Shown one piece after another: positions 34,776-44,089 of a stretch of DNA of 64,000 nt. Each line of letters begins with the position of its first letter. Within the stretch, counting starts at the first letter, position 1. The DNA is taken from NCBI GenBank assembly GCA_046537975.1, contig JBKHJR010000001.1, positions 71,945 to 135,944 on the forward strand. Reading direction: 5' to 3'. Position numbers and translations under genes: made by a program. Origin of the DNA: JAWLDV01 sp046537975 (GTDB taxonomy: Bacteria > Desulfobacterota > Desulfobulbia > Desulfobulbales > SURF-16). Under the pieces are notes generated by a model. It was not told the origin of the DNA. It made no database searches and saw only the letters and a program-made list of their open reading frames with translations.

Positions 34776-35381
34776 TTACTGCTGGGGTTGGTTAAAGGAC
34801 TGCTGGATCTCCTGTTGGAGTTCCTCGAGTTTCTGACCGATCTTGACGGCCTGGGGGCTTTTTTCTTCAATCCCTTTGATCAGAGCCTCCCGTTTTTCCG
34901 TGATTTCGGGATCAGTCAAAGCCTTTTCCCGGGCCTTTCTGAATTTTTCTACTTTCTGGCGGAATTCATCCTCCAACTCGGCCTGTTTCTCTTCTTCAAG
35001 GTCCTCGCCTCCCTGCAGTTTTGCCTGAAGATCTTGTAACCTTTCGATATCAACATTCTGTTCATCAAGGTGCTTGTCCAGGGTTTCCTGAACGATTTGC
35101 CTTAGCTCTTCTTCCTGCTTTTTCAGTTCAGGATTATTTTCCAAAACCTCTTTCTGAATTTCCTGTTGTTTTTTCTGGAGATCCTTCATCTCCATTAGTT
35201 TCTGCTGAGCCTCCTGGTTCTGCTGCATTTGGCCGGATCCCCCGGAAGAGTGAGGAGCAGATTGACCGGGCTGGGCATAAAGTGGTGAGGCCAGGAGTAG
35301 AGTGGCACCAGCCAGGACCGACAGTAATTTTGAACTTAAGAGAGTGAGCCTTTTATTTTTTTTACTTAAAAAGAAATTCAT
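34776..35381 (-). CDS. Exported coiled-coil protein, function unknown
   Basis: ATG 35381 is preceded by AAAGGTGA and begins a basic signal peptide (residues 1-36, ending SPLYAQ). The remaining 165 residues are Gln-, Glu- and Lys-rich helices with strong heptad character (residues 55-195), giving a long periplasmic coiled coil. No enzyme motif is present. It loosely resembles periplasmic chaperone-like or Spy-like helical proteins in composition, but I cannot assign a family. It is transcribed alone. Confidence 0.75.
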   Translation of the reverse strand: MNFFLSKKNKRLTLLSSKLLSVLAGATLLLASPLYAQPGQSAPHSSGGSGQMQQNQEAQQKLMEMKDLQKKQQEIQKEVLENNPELKKQEEELRQIVQETLDKHLDEQNVDIERLQDLQAKLQGGEDLEEEKQAELEDEFRQKVEKFRKAREKALTDPEITEKREALIKGIEEKSPQAVKIGQKLEELQQEIQQSFNQPQQ

Positions 35382-35560
35382 GTAGTCACCTTTGTTATTA
35401 GGATTGAAATTAATTATACTAACTTCTGAATAACAGACAATCAAGGTGGAGGTCAACCTTAAATTGTGGCTTTCAAGCAGGTAAAGTTATTTGCTGTTCA
35501 GCATGATGTGAGCAACTGTAGGAAATAATTGAAACAAAATTCAAAAAGACCGGTAGGGTC

Positions 35561-36655
35561 CTACTGCCGGGTCCGGTTAAAGGGTAGAGGTAGTTGGCGG
35601 GGAATTGAACCGGCTGATTTCGATTGGTCTTTGAGCTTTGAAACCGTGATTCCCAGAAGTCTTAGTTTTTTCCTTCCTGCCTCTGTAGCCCCCAGCAGCC
35701 GGGGGATATAAGTCATAATTTCCTCTGCCCGGAAAACCGGGTATGGCAGGCTTTTAGACCTGGTAACGGTCGTGAAGTCCTGGTAGCGGACTTTCAGGGT
35801 AAGAGTCTGGCCGCAATTTTTTTTCCGTGATAGAATTTCTTCTATTTTACCGGCAAGGTGGCTGAGTATGGAAATGATCCGCTCATGTTCGTCCGTGTCC
35901 TGCTTAAGGGTTATCTCCGTACCTATGGATTTACGCTGCCTGCTGCATTGAACCGGCCGCCTGTCCACTCCCCGGGAGATATCATAGAAAAAAGACCCTG
36001 CTTTGCCGAAATGGCTGATCAGGTCACTTCTGCTATAGTTTGCAAGGTCTGCCCCGCTTCGTATACCAATGGCCAGCATTTTTTTTTCAGTTGCTTTTCC
36101 TACTCCGTAGAATTTATTTATGGGAAGGGCGGTAATAAAAGATATAGCCTTTTCCGGGGTAATAACGGTTATTCCGTCCGGCTTGTTGAAGTCGGACGCG
36201 GTCTTGGCCAGAAATTTGTTGAAAGAGACTCCGGCGGAACAGGTCAGACCGGTCTCTTTGAAGATTTCTTCCCTGATCTCCCGGGCGATCCAGGTGGCCG
36301 AAGGAATGTTTTTTTTATTGATGGTGGTGTCCAGAAAAGCCTCATCAAGGGAAAGCGGTTCCACCACATCGGTATAATGCCGGAAAATATTCATAATCTG
36401 TTTTGATATTTCCTGATATCTTTCTTTCCTGGGGCGCAGAAAAATGCCGTGGGGGCAGAGCCGCAGGGCCCGGGAGCAGGCCATGGCCGAATGAATTCCA
36501 TAACGCCGTGCTTCATAGGAGCAGGCCGCCACTACCCCCCGCCCCCGGGGGTCGCCGCCCACAATGACAGGTTTGCCTTTAAGCTCAGGATGGTCCAGCA
36601 TTTCCACCGAAGCGAAAAAGGCATCCATGTCTATATGGATTATTTTGCGGGCCAT
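35561..36655 (-). CDS. dinB: DNA polymerase IV (Y-family translesion polymerase)
   Basis: DinB copies past damaged bases with low fidelity. The 364 residues have the catalytic IIHIDMDAFFASVE at the start, GGDPRGRGVVAACSYEARRYG, the second catalytic site EPLSLDEAFLD (about residues 100-110), the helix-hairpin-helix region (INKFYGVGKATEKKMLAIGI) and the little-finger domain to about 345. Length is normal. It starts 28 bases after glgX on the same strand, so it may be cotranscribed with it. Its C-terminus lacks an obvious beta-clamp motif beyond QLPLPF, which fits the usual QLxLF-type peptide. Confidence 0.95.
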   Translation of the reverse strand: MARKIIHIDMDAFFASVEMLDHPELKGKPVIVGGDPRGRGVVAACSYEARRYGIHSAMACSRALRLCPHGIFLRPRKERYQEISKQIMNIFRHYTDVVEPLSLDEAFLDTTINKKNIPSATWIAREIREEIFKETGLTCSAGVSFNKFLAKTASDFNKPDGITVITPEKAISFITALPINKFYGVGKATEKKMLAIGIRSGADLANYSRSDLISHFGKAGSFFYDISRGVDRRPVQCSRQRKSIGTEITLKQDTDEHERIISILSHLAGKIEEILSRKKNCGQTLTLKVRYQDFTTVTRSKSLPYPVFRAEEIMTYIPRLLGATEAGRKKLRLLGITVSKLKDQSKSAGSIPRQLPLPFNRTRQ

Positions 36656-36683
36656 GTCACAATTTGCTTGGTGGTATTTATTT

Positions 36684-38795
36684 CTATTTCTGCTCAGGGG
36701 GAAGATGTCGAAGCACCATCAGAGACCGGGCTTCCACGTTGAGTTGATCTCCGGCCTGAACGACTACTTCTTCTTCAATCCAGCCGGCAGAAGAGTCAAG
36801 TTCTATGAGCCACTGCCTTCCCCATTCCTTCCCGGGGAGAAGGAATTCCAGGGCCTTGTGGTGGGCGTTGAAGATGATGTAGAAGTTGTCATCCGTAACC
36901 GGTTCACCCTTGGGATTGGGGTTGGGGATGGTTTCGCCGTTAAGAAAGATACCCAGGTAATAGGTGGATCTTTCCGCCCAGTTTTCGTCAGACATTTGTT
37001 CTCCTTCAGAGGTAAACCAGGCGATATCCTTGACTTCCGCGCCATGGATAGCCTGTCCCTGGAACCAATGGCGGCGGCGGAAAACAGGATGTTCATGCCG
37101 GAAGCGGATCAGGTGCTGACAGAATTTCAACAGATCCTGGTCAGGGTTTTCCCAGTCATACCATGAGATTTCGTTGTCCTGGCAGTAGCCGTTGTTGTTG
37201 CCCTGCTGTGTCCGGCTTATTTCATCACCGCCCAGCAGCATGGGAACGCCCTGGGAAAGAAAGAGGGTAGCAAGGCAGTTCCTTTTCAGGCGGTTTCTTA
37301 GTGCCATAATTTCCGGATCGTCGGTAGGTCCTTCCACCCCGCAGTTCCAGGAACGGTTATGATCTTCACCATCCTCGTTGTTCTCTCCGTTTGCCTCGTT
37401 GTGTTTGTCGTTGTAGGAGAAGAGGTCGTGCAGGGTGAAACCGTCATGCGCGGTTATGAAGTTGATACTGGCATAAGGCAGGCGGCTGGTATTTTCATAG
37501 AGATCCGAACTCCCGGTAAAGCGGCTGGCCAGTTCCCCCAGGCTCTGCTCCTGGCCCCGCCAGAAATCGCGGACGCAGTCCCGGTATTTACCGTTCCACT
37601 CCGACCAGACCGGGGGGAAGTTGCCCACCTGATAGCCGCCTTCCCCTATGTCCCAGGGTTCGGCAATAATTTTGACTGTGCTGACCACCGGATCCTGCTG
37701 GATCAGATCAAAAAAGGCGGAAAGACGGTCGACGTCATGCAGCTCCCGGGCCAGAGTCGCGGCCAGATCAAAACGGAAGCCGTCAACGTGCATCTCCTTG
37801 ATCCAGTAGCGCAGGGAATCCATGAGGAGCTGGAGAACATGGGGGTTGCGCATATTAAGACTGTTGCCGGTTCCGGTATAGTCCATGTAATAGCGTAAGT
37901 CCTCGGTAAGCCGGTAGTAATAGGCATTGTCAATCCCTTTGAAGCAGAGCATGGGGCCGAGATGATTGCCTTCGGCGGTATGGTTGTATACCACGTCCAG
38001 TATTACTTCTATTCCGGCTTGGTGGAGGGTCTTGACCAGCTGTTTGAACTCTGCTGCCGCTCCTCCGGGCCGGGTGTCATAGGCATACTCATTATGCGGG
38101 GCGAAGTAGCCGATGGAGTTGTATCCCCAGTAGTTTCTGAGCCCCCGGTCCACAAGGTTTTTGTCATGGATGAACTGGTGAACCGGCATAAGCTCCACCG
38201 CTGTTATGCCCAGTTCCTTGAGATACTCAATTGAAGCGGGATGGGCCAGTCCGGCGTAGGTTCCTCTCAGTTCTTCAGGAATATCGGGATGAACTGCGGT
38301 AAACCCTTTGACATGGGTTTCATAGATTGTGGTCTGATGCCAGGGAATCTGGAGTTTGCGATCGCCGTCCCAGTTGAAAAAGGGCTGGGAGACCACTGAG
38401 AGCGGGACGTACGGGGCACTGTCCTCTTTGTTGATCACCTCCTGACCTTTCTTGAAACTGTAAGGGAAAACAGCTTCATTCCATTCTACATTGCCGGCAA
38501 TGACTTTGGCGTAAGGATCCAGAAGGAGTTTGGCCGGGTTGCAGCGGTGGCCGTCGGTCGGTTCCCAGGGGCCGTGGACGCGGTAATTGTAGAGCTGGCC
38601 GGGTTCTATTTCAGGGAGGTAGCAGTGCCAGCAGTAGCCGGTTACCTCCGGCATCTCCACTCTGGTTTCGTTTCTTTTCTCATCAAACAGACAGAGCTCA
38701 ACTTTTTCGGCGATTTCGGAAAAAATGGAAAAGTTGGTTCCTGAACCGTCATAGGTGGCACCCAATGGGTAGGGTTGTCCGGGCCAGATTTTCAT
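36684..38795 (-). CDS. glgX: Glycogen debranching enzyme (GlgX type)
   Basis: This GH13 isoamylase-type enzyme cleaves alpha-1,6 branches during glycogen breakdown. The 703-residue protein has an N-terminal CBM48 domain (residues 8-110), then the catalytic barrel with VILDVVYNHTAEGN, DGFRFDLAATLARE (catalytic Asp), IIAEPWDIGEGGYQVGNFPP (catalytic Glu) and NFITAHDGFTLHDL with the transition-state Asp. A C-terminal beta domain completes it. Length is typical. No other glycogen gene is close by. Confidence 0.95.
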   Translation of the reverse strand: MKIWPGQPYPLGATYDGSGTNFSIFSEIAEKVELCLFDEKRNETRVEMPEVTGYCWHCYLPEIEPGQLYNYRVHGPWEPTDGHRCNPAKLLLDPYAKVIAGNVEWNEAVFPYSFKKGQEVINKEDSAPYVPLSVVSQPFFNWDGDRKLQIPWHQTTIYETHVKGFTAVHPDIPEELRGTYAGLAHPASIEYLKELGITAVELMPVHQFIHDKNLVDRGLRNYWGYNSIGYFAPHNEYAYDTRPGGAAAEFKQLVKTLHQAGIEVILDVVYNHTAEGNHLGPMLCFKGIDNAYYYRLTEDLRYYMDYTGTGNSLNMRNPHVLQLLMDSLRYWIKEMHVDGFRFDLAATLARELHDVDRLSAFFDLIQQDPVVSTVKIIAEPWDIGEGGYQVGNFPPVWSEWNGKYRDCVRDFWRGQEQSLGELASRFTGSSDLYENTSRLPYASINFITAHDGFTLHDLFSYNDKHNEANGENNEDGEDHNRSWNCGVEGPTDDPEIMALRNRLKRNCLATLFLSQGVPMLLGGDEISRTQQGNNNGYCQDNEISWYDWENPDQDLLKFCQHLIRFRHEHPVFRRRHWFQGQAIHGAEVKDIAWFTSEGEQMSDENWAERSTYYLGIFLNGETIPNPNPKGEPVTDDNFYIIFNAHHKALEFLLPGKEWGRQWLIELDSSAGWIEEEVVVQAGDQLNVEARSLMVLRHLPPEQK

Positions 38796-38990
38796 ATATG
38801 TATCTCCTTATAAGCCGGAAATTTGTATAATTTATATTTTATGAAATGATGCCGGCAATAGTCAACGGTAATCAGGAGGATTCTCGGGTTTGATCTTAAT
38901 TCAGAATCAAGTACCGTCCCTATGCGTAGCCTGTCTCTTTGTCCACTTTCCATTCTCTCCACTGGATAAGGAGTTGAAACAGAGGTTGAT

Positions 38991-39929
38991 CTATAGTCCC
39001 AGAGGCAGAAGGAGGATAAAATTCAGGCCGGTAGTTGTCAGCATAAGACGGTTTATCTGTCTGATGTGATCGGGGCGGGGGGTCTGCCCGGGAATCCCTA
39101 TGGTCGGTTTGGAAATGAGTTCACCGAAGTAGATACTGCCGCCCCCCAACTGGATATTCAGGGCCCCGGCGGCTGCCGCTTCTGTATGGCCGGAGTTGGG
39201 GCTGGCGTGTTTTTTCCGGTCCCGTTCCAGTATCCTCCAGGAATTTTTGGCATTCAGACCGAGCATAAAAGCGGCAGCCGGGATGAGCAGGGCGGTGAGC
39301 CGGGCCGGTATGAAGTTGGCCAGGTCGTCCAGTCTGGCACCAGCCCAGCCGAACTGCCGATAATAGTCATTTTTATAACCGAACATGGAATCTGCGGTAT
39401 TGATGGCCTTATAAATTACAGCCCCGGCCGGGCCGGCCAGAAAACCGTAAAACAGGGGGGCGGTTATGCCGTCAACCAGGCTTTCAGCCACACTTTCGAC
39501 TGCCGCCCTGATTACCCCGGCTTCTGAAAGGGAGCTGGTGTCGCGGCCCACTATCATTCCCACTTTTTCCCGGGCCAGGGTGAGATTTTCGGACTCCAGG
39601 GCCCGGACCACCGCCCTGGCGTGCAGAAGTAGATCCCGGATGGAGAAGGTGGTATAGAAAATAATTACACAGGCCAGGATATGGAGGACCGGATCTATAA
39701 AGGCGGCCGCCTTCAGGATCAGGAAAACACTCAGCCAGCTCGCCCCGATCATGGCGGTCAGGGTCAGGACTCCGGCCAGCCTTAAGTTGATCTCCAATGT
39801 CCGGCAACGGATTTCCAGGTGAGTTCCGAGATTGCCTAACAATCTGACGGGATGAGGAATTCTTGCGGGATCTCCTATAAAAAGATCAAGAATAAGCGCC
39901 GCAGCTATCTGCAATGAAGTTGAATCCAT
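38991..39929 (-). CDS. cbiB: Adenosylcobinamide-phosphate synthase (CbiB/CobD)
   Basis: This inner-membrane enzyme attaches aminopropanol (phosphate) to adenosylcobyric acid in the late steps of vitamin B12 synthesis. The 312 residues show LILDLFIGDPARIPHPVRLLG at the N-terminus, IVGRDTSSLSEAGVIRAAVESVAE, DGITAPLFYGFLAGPAGAV and NAADSMFGYKN-like (NTADSMFGYKND), SPNSGHTEAAAAGALNIQLGG, all family-typical, with about five membrane segments. It lies 91 bases after cobQ on the same strand, forming a two-gene cobalamin unit. Confidence 0.94.
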   Translation of the reverse strand: MDSTSLQIAAALILDLFIGDPARIPHPVRLLGNLGTHLEIRCRTLEINLRLAGVLTLTAMIGASWLSVFLILKAAAFIDPVLHILACVIIFYTTFSIRDLLLHARAVVRALESENLTLAREKVGMIVGRDTSSLSEAGVIRAAVESVAESLVDGITAPLFYGFLAGPAGAVIYKAINTADSMFGYKNDYYRQFGWAGARLDDLANFIPARLTALLIPAAAFMLGLNAKNSWRILERDRKKHASPNSGHTEAAAAGALNIQLGGGSIYFGELISKPTIGIPGQTPRPDHIRQINRLMLTTTGLNFILLLPLGL

Positions 39930-40020
39930 CTTGTGGTCTTATGTCAAGTGATCTTGCGCCTTGGCGTGGAGGAAAGTTTGCCGGACTTCACGCTCACCGG
40001 GATAAGTAGATATTAAGCAG

Positions 40021-41556
40021 TTAAAGGCCCAGCAGCTGGTAAATGCGGTTCATATCCATCTGGGCCCGTACTGCCTCAGCCAGTCGGTCCAGAGCCGGTT
40101 CCAGGTCATAACAGGCCAGGATTCTGTTCTTGGCCTTAAGACCCTGTCTTTCCCGCAGGCCGTCGATAAACCAGCGTCGGAACTGGTCGGCATCAAATAT
40201 GCCGTGCAGGTAGGAGCCCCAGACCAGGTTGTTGTCCGAAGCGGCTCCGCCGGTCTCCTCTCCGTCAAGAAGGATAAGGGGTTTTGCTCTGCCGGTGGTC
40301 CGGCCGTGATGGATCTCATAGCCGTGAACTGCATGGCCGGAAGCAAGATGTTTCCCCTCTCTTAGGATCAGGGCCTTGTCCCGGGCCAAACTGGTGGTAA
40401 GATCCAGCAGATTGAGACCAGGAACTGTCCCCCGGTCTGATTCCACCTGGTGGGGATCACTGATTCTACTGCCCAGCATCTGAAAGCCTCCGCAGATCCC
40501 TATTACCGGAATCCGGTCCTCTTGGCAGCGGATCCTTATCACCTCAGCCAGACCGGACCGGCAGAGCCAGTCCAGATCGCTGATTACGTTTTTACTGCCG
40601 GGCAGGATTATGGCAGCCGCATCCTCGAGATCAGCGGGTTTACGTACTGTTTTGATCCTGACATCGGGTTCATCGATGAATGGTTCGAAGTCGTTAAGGT
40701 TTGATATATGGGGTAAATCCACCAGGGCGATGGTAAGTTCCGCCTTTTTGGAGCTTTCCCGTTCAAAAAGTCCCATCCTGAAGGTTACGGAGTCTTCCTC
40801 AGGAAGTCCCAGCTTCTCCAGGTAGTCCACAGTACCCAGAACCGGTTTTCCGGTTTTTTCTTCAGTGTAGCTGATTGCCTCGGCCAACAGCGATTTTCTG
40901 CCCCGGAAACGGTTGATGATAAAGCCTGCCACCAGGTCCTCTTCCCAGTCCTCCAGGGTCAGCATGGTACCCAGGAAAGAAGCAAAGACCCCGCCCCGGT
41001 CGATGTCTCCGGCCAGAAGAACGTGAGCCCCGGCATAGCGGGCCATGGGCATGTTGACAATATCGTGTTCCTTAAGGTTGATTTCGGCGGGGCTGCCGGC
41101 TCCCTCCATGACGATCACATCGAATTCGGAAGCCAGGCTGTCATAGGCATCCATTGATTTCTGAAAGGCAACCGGTTTGTAAGCTACGTAATCTTCCACG
41201 GTCATGTTGGCCACCGGTTTGCCCATGACAATGATCTGGCTGCCCGTGTCACTGCTGGGTTTGAGGAGTACCGGGTTCATCCTGACATCCGGATCAAGGC
41301 GGCAGGCCTGGGCCTGGACCACCTGGGCCCGTCCCATCTCTTCCCCCTTCCTGGTGACAAAGGAGTTGAGGGACATGTTCTGGGATTTGTAAGGAGCTAC
41401 TGCCACCCCGTCCTGCAGCAGGATGCGGCAGATAGCGGTGGTCAGGATGGATTTACCTGCATTGGAACAGACTCCCTGCAGCATAAGGGAGGGAGTCTCG
41501 TTTTTTTTCCTTTTTTTAAAAAGTTCTGCCAGGCTGTTGTTCATTTTTTTACGCAT
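40021..41556 (-). CDS. cobQ: Cobyric acid synthase (CobQ/CbiP)
   Basis: The enzyme amidates four side chains of adenosylcobyrinic acid a,c-diamide using glutamine and ATP. The protein of about 511 residues has a MinD/dethiobiotin-synthetase-like N-terminal half (GVCSNAGKSILTTAICRIL P-loop, PYKSQNMSLNSFVT, VMEGAGSPAEINL, AGDIDRGGVFAS) and a C-terminal class I-type glutamine amidotransferase half (VIGICGGFQMLG with the catalytic Cys, and GYEIHHG, SYLHGIFD). The start is uncertain: ATG 41556 and ATG 41544 both lack a clear ribosome-binding site, and a TTG at 41580 is possible. No cobalamin riboswitch is seen upstream. Confidence 0.94.
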   Translation of the reverse strand: MRKKMNNSLAELFKKRKKNETPSLMLQGVCSNAGKSILTTAICRILLQDGVAVAPYKSQNMSLNSFVTRKGEEMGRAQVVQAQACRLDPDVRMNPVLLKPSSDTGSQIIVMGKPVANMTVEDYVAYKPVAFQKSMDAYDSLASEFDVIVMEGAGSPAEINLKEHDIVNMPMARYAGAHVLLAGDIDRGGVFASFLGTMLTLEDWEEDLVAGFIINRFRGRKSLLAEAISYTEEKTGKPVLGTVDYLEKLGLPEEDSVTFRMGLFERESSKKAELTIALVDLPHISNLNDFEPFIDEPDVRIKTVRKPADLEDAAAIILPGSKNVISDLDWLCRSGLAEVIRIRCQEDRIPVIGICGGFQMLGSRISDPHQVESDRGTVPGLNLLDLTTSLARDKALILREGKHLASGHAVHGYEIHHGRTTGRAKPLILLDGEETGGAASDNNLVWGSYLHGIFDADQFRRWFIDGLRERQGLKAKNRILACYDLEPALDRLAEAVRAQMDMNRIYQLLGL

Positions 41557-41657
41557 TTTTGTTCTGGTAATTAGGGCCAACAGCCAAAGCTACAACCTTT
41601 TGTGTATTTTGCAAGTGATGTTTTGCCCATTTTTCTTGATCGCTCGGGTAATAAATA

Positions 41658-41676
41658 CTTATATTTAAATTATAAG
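41658..41676. promoter_or_regulatory. AT-rich palindrome between cobQ and the DksA/TraR gene
   Basis: CTTATA and TATAAG flank a 7-base centre in the divergent spacer, forming a 19-base near-palindrome about 45 bases before the zinc-finger gene. It could be an operator or simply an AT-rich promoter element. Confidence 0.25.
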
Positions 41677-41721
41677 AAATACGAATGACATATAGTCAAT
41701 CTACAAAAAGAGGAGATGGTT

Positions 41722-42105
41722 ATGGCATCTGAGCTGACCCGAGAGGAACTTAAGGAGATCGAGAAAGGACTGCGCGAGCGCCTCACTGAGCTGAGGGAAG
41801 AGGTGCGCCGGGAATTACTTGCCACTGAGGAGGAGCATTATATCGATCTGGCGGGCCGGGTCCATGATGTCGGCGATTCCTCTACAGCGGACCTCCTTGC
41901 TGATCTCAATCTGGTGATCAAGGATACTCATGTTGAGGAAATCCAGGCCATAGAAGATGCCCTTGAGCGTATACGGGTGATGTCGTACGGCAACTGTCTG
42001 GAATGCGGCGAACCGTTAAGGCCGGAACGGCTCAAGGCCTATCCCACCGCCACCCGATGCTATGAATGCCAGGAGAAATACGAAAGAACTCATCCGGTCT
42101 CTTAA
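41722..42105 (+). CDS. DksA/TraR-family zinc-finger regulator
   Basis: The 127-residue protein has an N-terminal helical coiled-coil region (residues 3-80) and a C-terminal C4 zinc finger (CLECGEPL ... CYECQ, CxxC-x17-CxxC). DksA/TraR proteins bind RNA polymerase at the secondary channel and tune transcription with ppGpp. The coiled-coil tip reads DVGDSSTADL and so lacks the exact DxxDxA of E. coli DksA, which makes its target response uncertain. AGGAG lies 6 bases before ATG 41722, so this start is preferred to ATG 41716. Confidence 0.88.
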   Translation: MASELTREELKEIEKGLRERLTELREEVRRELLATEEEHYIDLAGRVHDVGDSSTADLLADLNLVIKDTHVEEIQAIEDALERIRVMSYGNCLECGEPLRPERLKAYPTATRCYECQEKYERTHPVS

Positions 42106-42142
42106 CCGGCATGGTATGGAAAAAAAGCGGCACCCGGAAATA

Positions 42143-43156
42143 TTACAGCCAGACCCCCTTTATTTCCGAGGAGCAGCCGGGACATTTGCCCTTATCTATC
42201 CTGACTCTCTCGGTAAGACCTCCCCGGCGTTCCACTACTGTTTCCCCGCATTGCGGGCAGGATGTGTTGTTGGTTGCCGGGACGTTGCCCAGGTAGATAT
42301 AGTGCAGTCCGGCCCTGTCCCCGATTTCCCGGGCCTGTTCCAGGGACTGGAGGGGGGTGGAGCGCTTGCCGTCGAATTTGTAAGCCGGGTGGAAGGCGCT
42401 GATGTGCCAGGGGATGTCCCGGTCAAGTTCGGCAAGAAAAGCGGTCAGTCCTTCCAATTCTTCCCGGGAGTCATTTTCTCCGGGAATAAGCAGGGTGGTG
42501 ACCTCCAGCCAGATGCCGAGATCGTGCATGTTTTTGATTGTCTTGATTACCGGTTTAAGTCTTGCCTGACATAAGTTCTGGTAATATTCATCCCGCCAGG
42601 CCTTGAGATCTACATTGGCGGCATCCAGATAAGGGGAGATCGTCTCCAGGGCTTGATGGGACATATAGCCGTTGGTCACGAAGATGTTTTTCAGTCCCGC
42701 TTCCCTGGCCAGTTTAGCAGTCTCGTAGGCATATTCAAAAAAGATGGTTGGTTCGGTATAGGTATAGGCTATACTCTGACAATTCGCCTCTTCAGCTTCT
42801 GCCACGGCCTGATCCGGTGACAGGGGAATTCCTAATCTTTCTTCATCACCGGATAACTCTTCAGGCTGGGAAATTCTCCAGTTCTGGCAGAAGGAACAGC
42901 GGAAATTGCAGCCCACTGTACCCACGGAATAAGCCCCGGATCCGGGTAGAAAATGATAAAGCGGTTTCTTCTCTATGGGGTCGATATTGCGGGCGATAAC
43001 CCTGCCGAAAACCATGGAGTAGAGAGTTCCTCCTTGATTTTGACGAACCCGGCAGAATCCGGTTTTTCCCGCCTCTATCCTGCAGTGATGGGAGCAAAGG
43101 TAGCACCTGACTTCTTCGTTATCCAGTTTTTTGTAGAGCATTGCTTCTTTTATCAT
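42143..43156 (-). CDS. AmmeMemoRadiSam-system-type radical SAM protein
   Basis: The protein of about 337 residues has an N-terminal Cys cluster (VRCYLCSHHCRIEAGKTGFC), then the radical SAM motif CNFRCSFCQNW (CxxxCxxC, near residue 85) and the barrel continuing through TYTEPTIFFEYAYE and GLKNIFVTNGYM. It ends with a small rubredoxin-like CPQCGE ... CPGC pair. This matches the pyruvate-formate-lyase-activase-like AmrS/PflA-type family, which generates a glycyl or other organic radical. The partner AMMECR1 and Memo genes are not in the window, so the substrate is unknown. ATG 43156 follows AGGTGGCAGGT; GTG 43165 is the alternative. Confidence 0.88.
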   Translation of the reverse strand: MIKEAMLYKKLDNEEVRCYLCSHHCRIEAGKTGFCRVRQNQGGTLYSMVFGRVIARNIDPIEKKPLYHFLPGSGAYSVGTVGCNFRCSFCQNWRISQPEELSGDEERLGIPLSPDQAVAEAEEANCQSIAYTYTEPTIFFEYAYETAKLAREAGLKNIFVTNGYMSHQALETISPYLDAANVDLKAWRDEYYQNLCQARLKPVIKTIKNMHDLGIWLEVTTLLIPGENDSREELEGLTAFLAELDRDIPWHISAFHPAYKFDGKRSTPLQSLEQAREIGDRAGLHYIYLGNVPATNNTSCPQCGETVVERRGGLTERVRIDKGKCPGCSSEIKGVWL

Positions 43157-43202
43157 ACCTGCCACCTGTCATTAAATTTGTCAGAAGGGGTTTAAGAATA
43201 GC

Positions 43203-43853
43203 TCAATACTCATTCCAGCCCTGTTCTCCGGTCAGAGGCACAAACCGGCAGCCTCCCAAGGATTCCCTTGCCAGGTTTCCCTTTTTCCTGGTAACCAGAA
43301 CCAGGTCCTGCAGAAATCGATCCCCCACCGGTATCAGCATTCTTCCGCCTTCCGCCAGCTGATCCTGCAGCGCTTCGGGTACATCGGGAGCCCCGGCGGT
43401 TACCATGATCGAATCAAAAGGCTGATGCTCCTCCCAGCCCAGGGTGCCGTCCGCGACCTTGGCGGAGAAGTTGTCGTATCCCAGCTCCCGCAGAACATCG
43501 ACCGCCTTTTCCAGAAGATCCGGGAACTTTTCCACTGTGTAAACCCAGGAACTGAGCTCAGCCAGGATGGCTGCCTGATAACCGCTTCCGGTGCCGATCT
43601 CCAGAACTTTCTCCTTTCCGGAGAGCTGAAGGGCTTCAGTCATCAGAGCCACCATATAAGGCTGGGATATGGTTTGTCCGTCCCCGATGGGCAGGGGGCG
43701 GTCGGCATAAGCTTCATATTCCATGTCTTTTCCCACGAAGCGGTGACGGGGTATCTTCCCCATGGCCTCGAGCAGACGTTCATCCCTTATCCCCCTCCGG
43801 ACAAGCTGGTCCTCAACCATTCTTTTTCTGGCTTCTTCAAAATGTGTCGTCAT
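43203..43853 (-). CDS. pcm: Protein-L-isoaspartate O-methyltransferase
   Basis: Pcm repairs isoaspartyl damage in proteins using S-adenosylmethionine. The 216-residue protein has the helical front (MVEDQLVRRGIRDERLLEAM), PLPIGDGQTISQPYMVALM, the SAM-binding GTGSGYQAAILAEL, DGTLGWEEHQPFDSIMVTAGAP and a normal C-terminus. ATG 43853 fits the family length; the frame stays open upstream but has no homology there. It is followed 46 bases later by the radical SAM gene on the same strand. A working SAM-dependent enzyme here sits oddly with the deleted S-adenosylhomocysteinase unless another copy exists. Confidence 0.95.
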   Translation of the reverse strand: MTTHFEEARKRMVEDQLVRRGIRDERLLEAMGKIPRHRFVGKDMEYEAYADRPLPIGDGQTISQPYMVALMTEALQLSGKEKVLEIGTGSGYQAAILAELSSWVYTVEKFPDLLEKAVDVLRELGYDNFSAKVADGTLGWEEHQPFDSIMVTAGAPDVPEALQDQLAEGGRMLIPVGDRFLQDLVLVTRKKGNLARESLGGCRFVPLTGEQGWNEY

Positions 43854-44089
43854 AGGCTTATATCCTTTGCAACCAGTGTGGGGATGCTTGATAAAAATGA
43901 TACGGATATACTGTCTGTTCAATGTATCAGCCTGACCCGGATCAAGCTGGCATAACAAAGAACTTTTCTATAAATAGTATAATATAGAAAATAAGCCGGG
44001 TTCAATTGAAAAAGCGGCGGCAAAATATGAAGGGCCTGCAGGTACGGGGAAGGCGGGTTTAATGAGCAGTCCCTGAGGTGAGTATGTTA

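Noticed and set aside
41557..41721. Cobalamin riboswitch before cobQ
   Set aside because: No B12-box-like sequence or extended fold is visible in the short AT-rich spacer.
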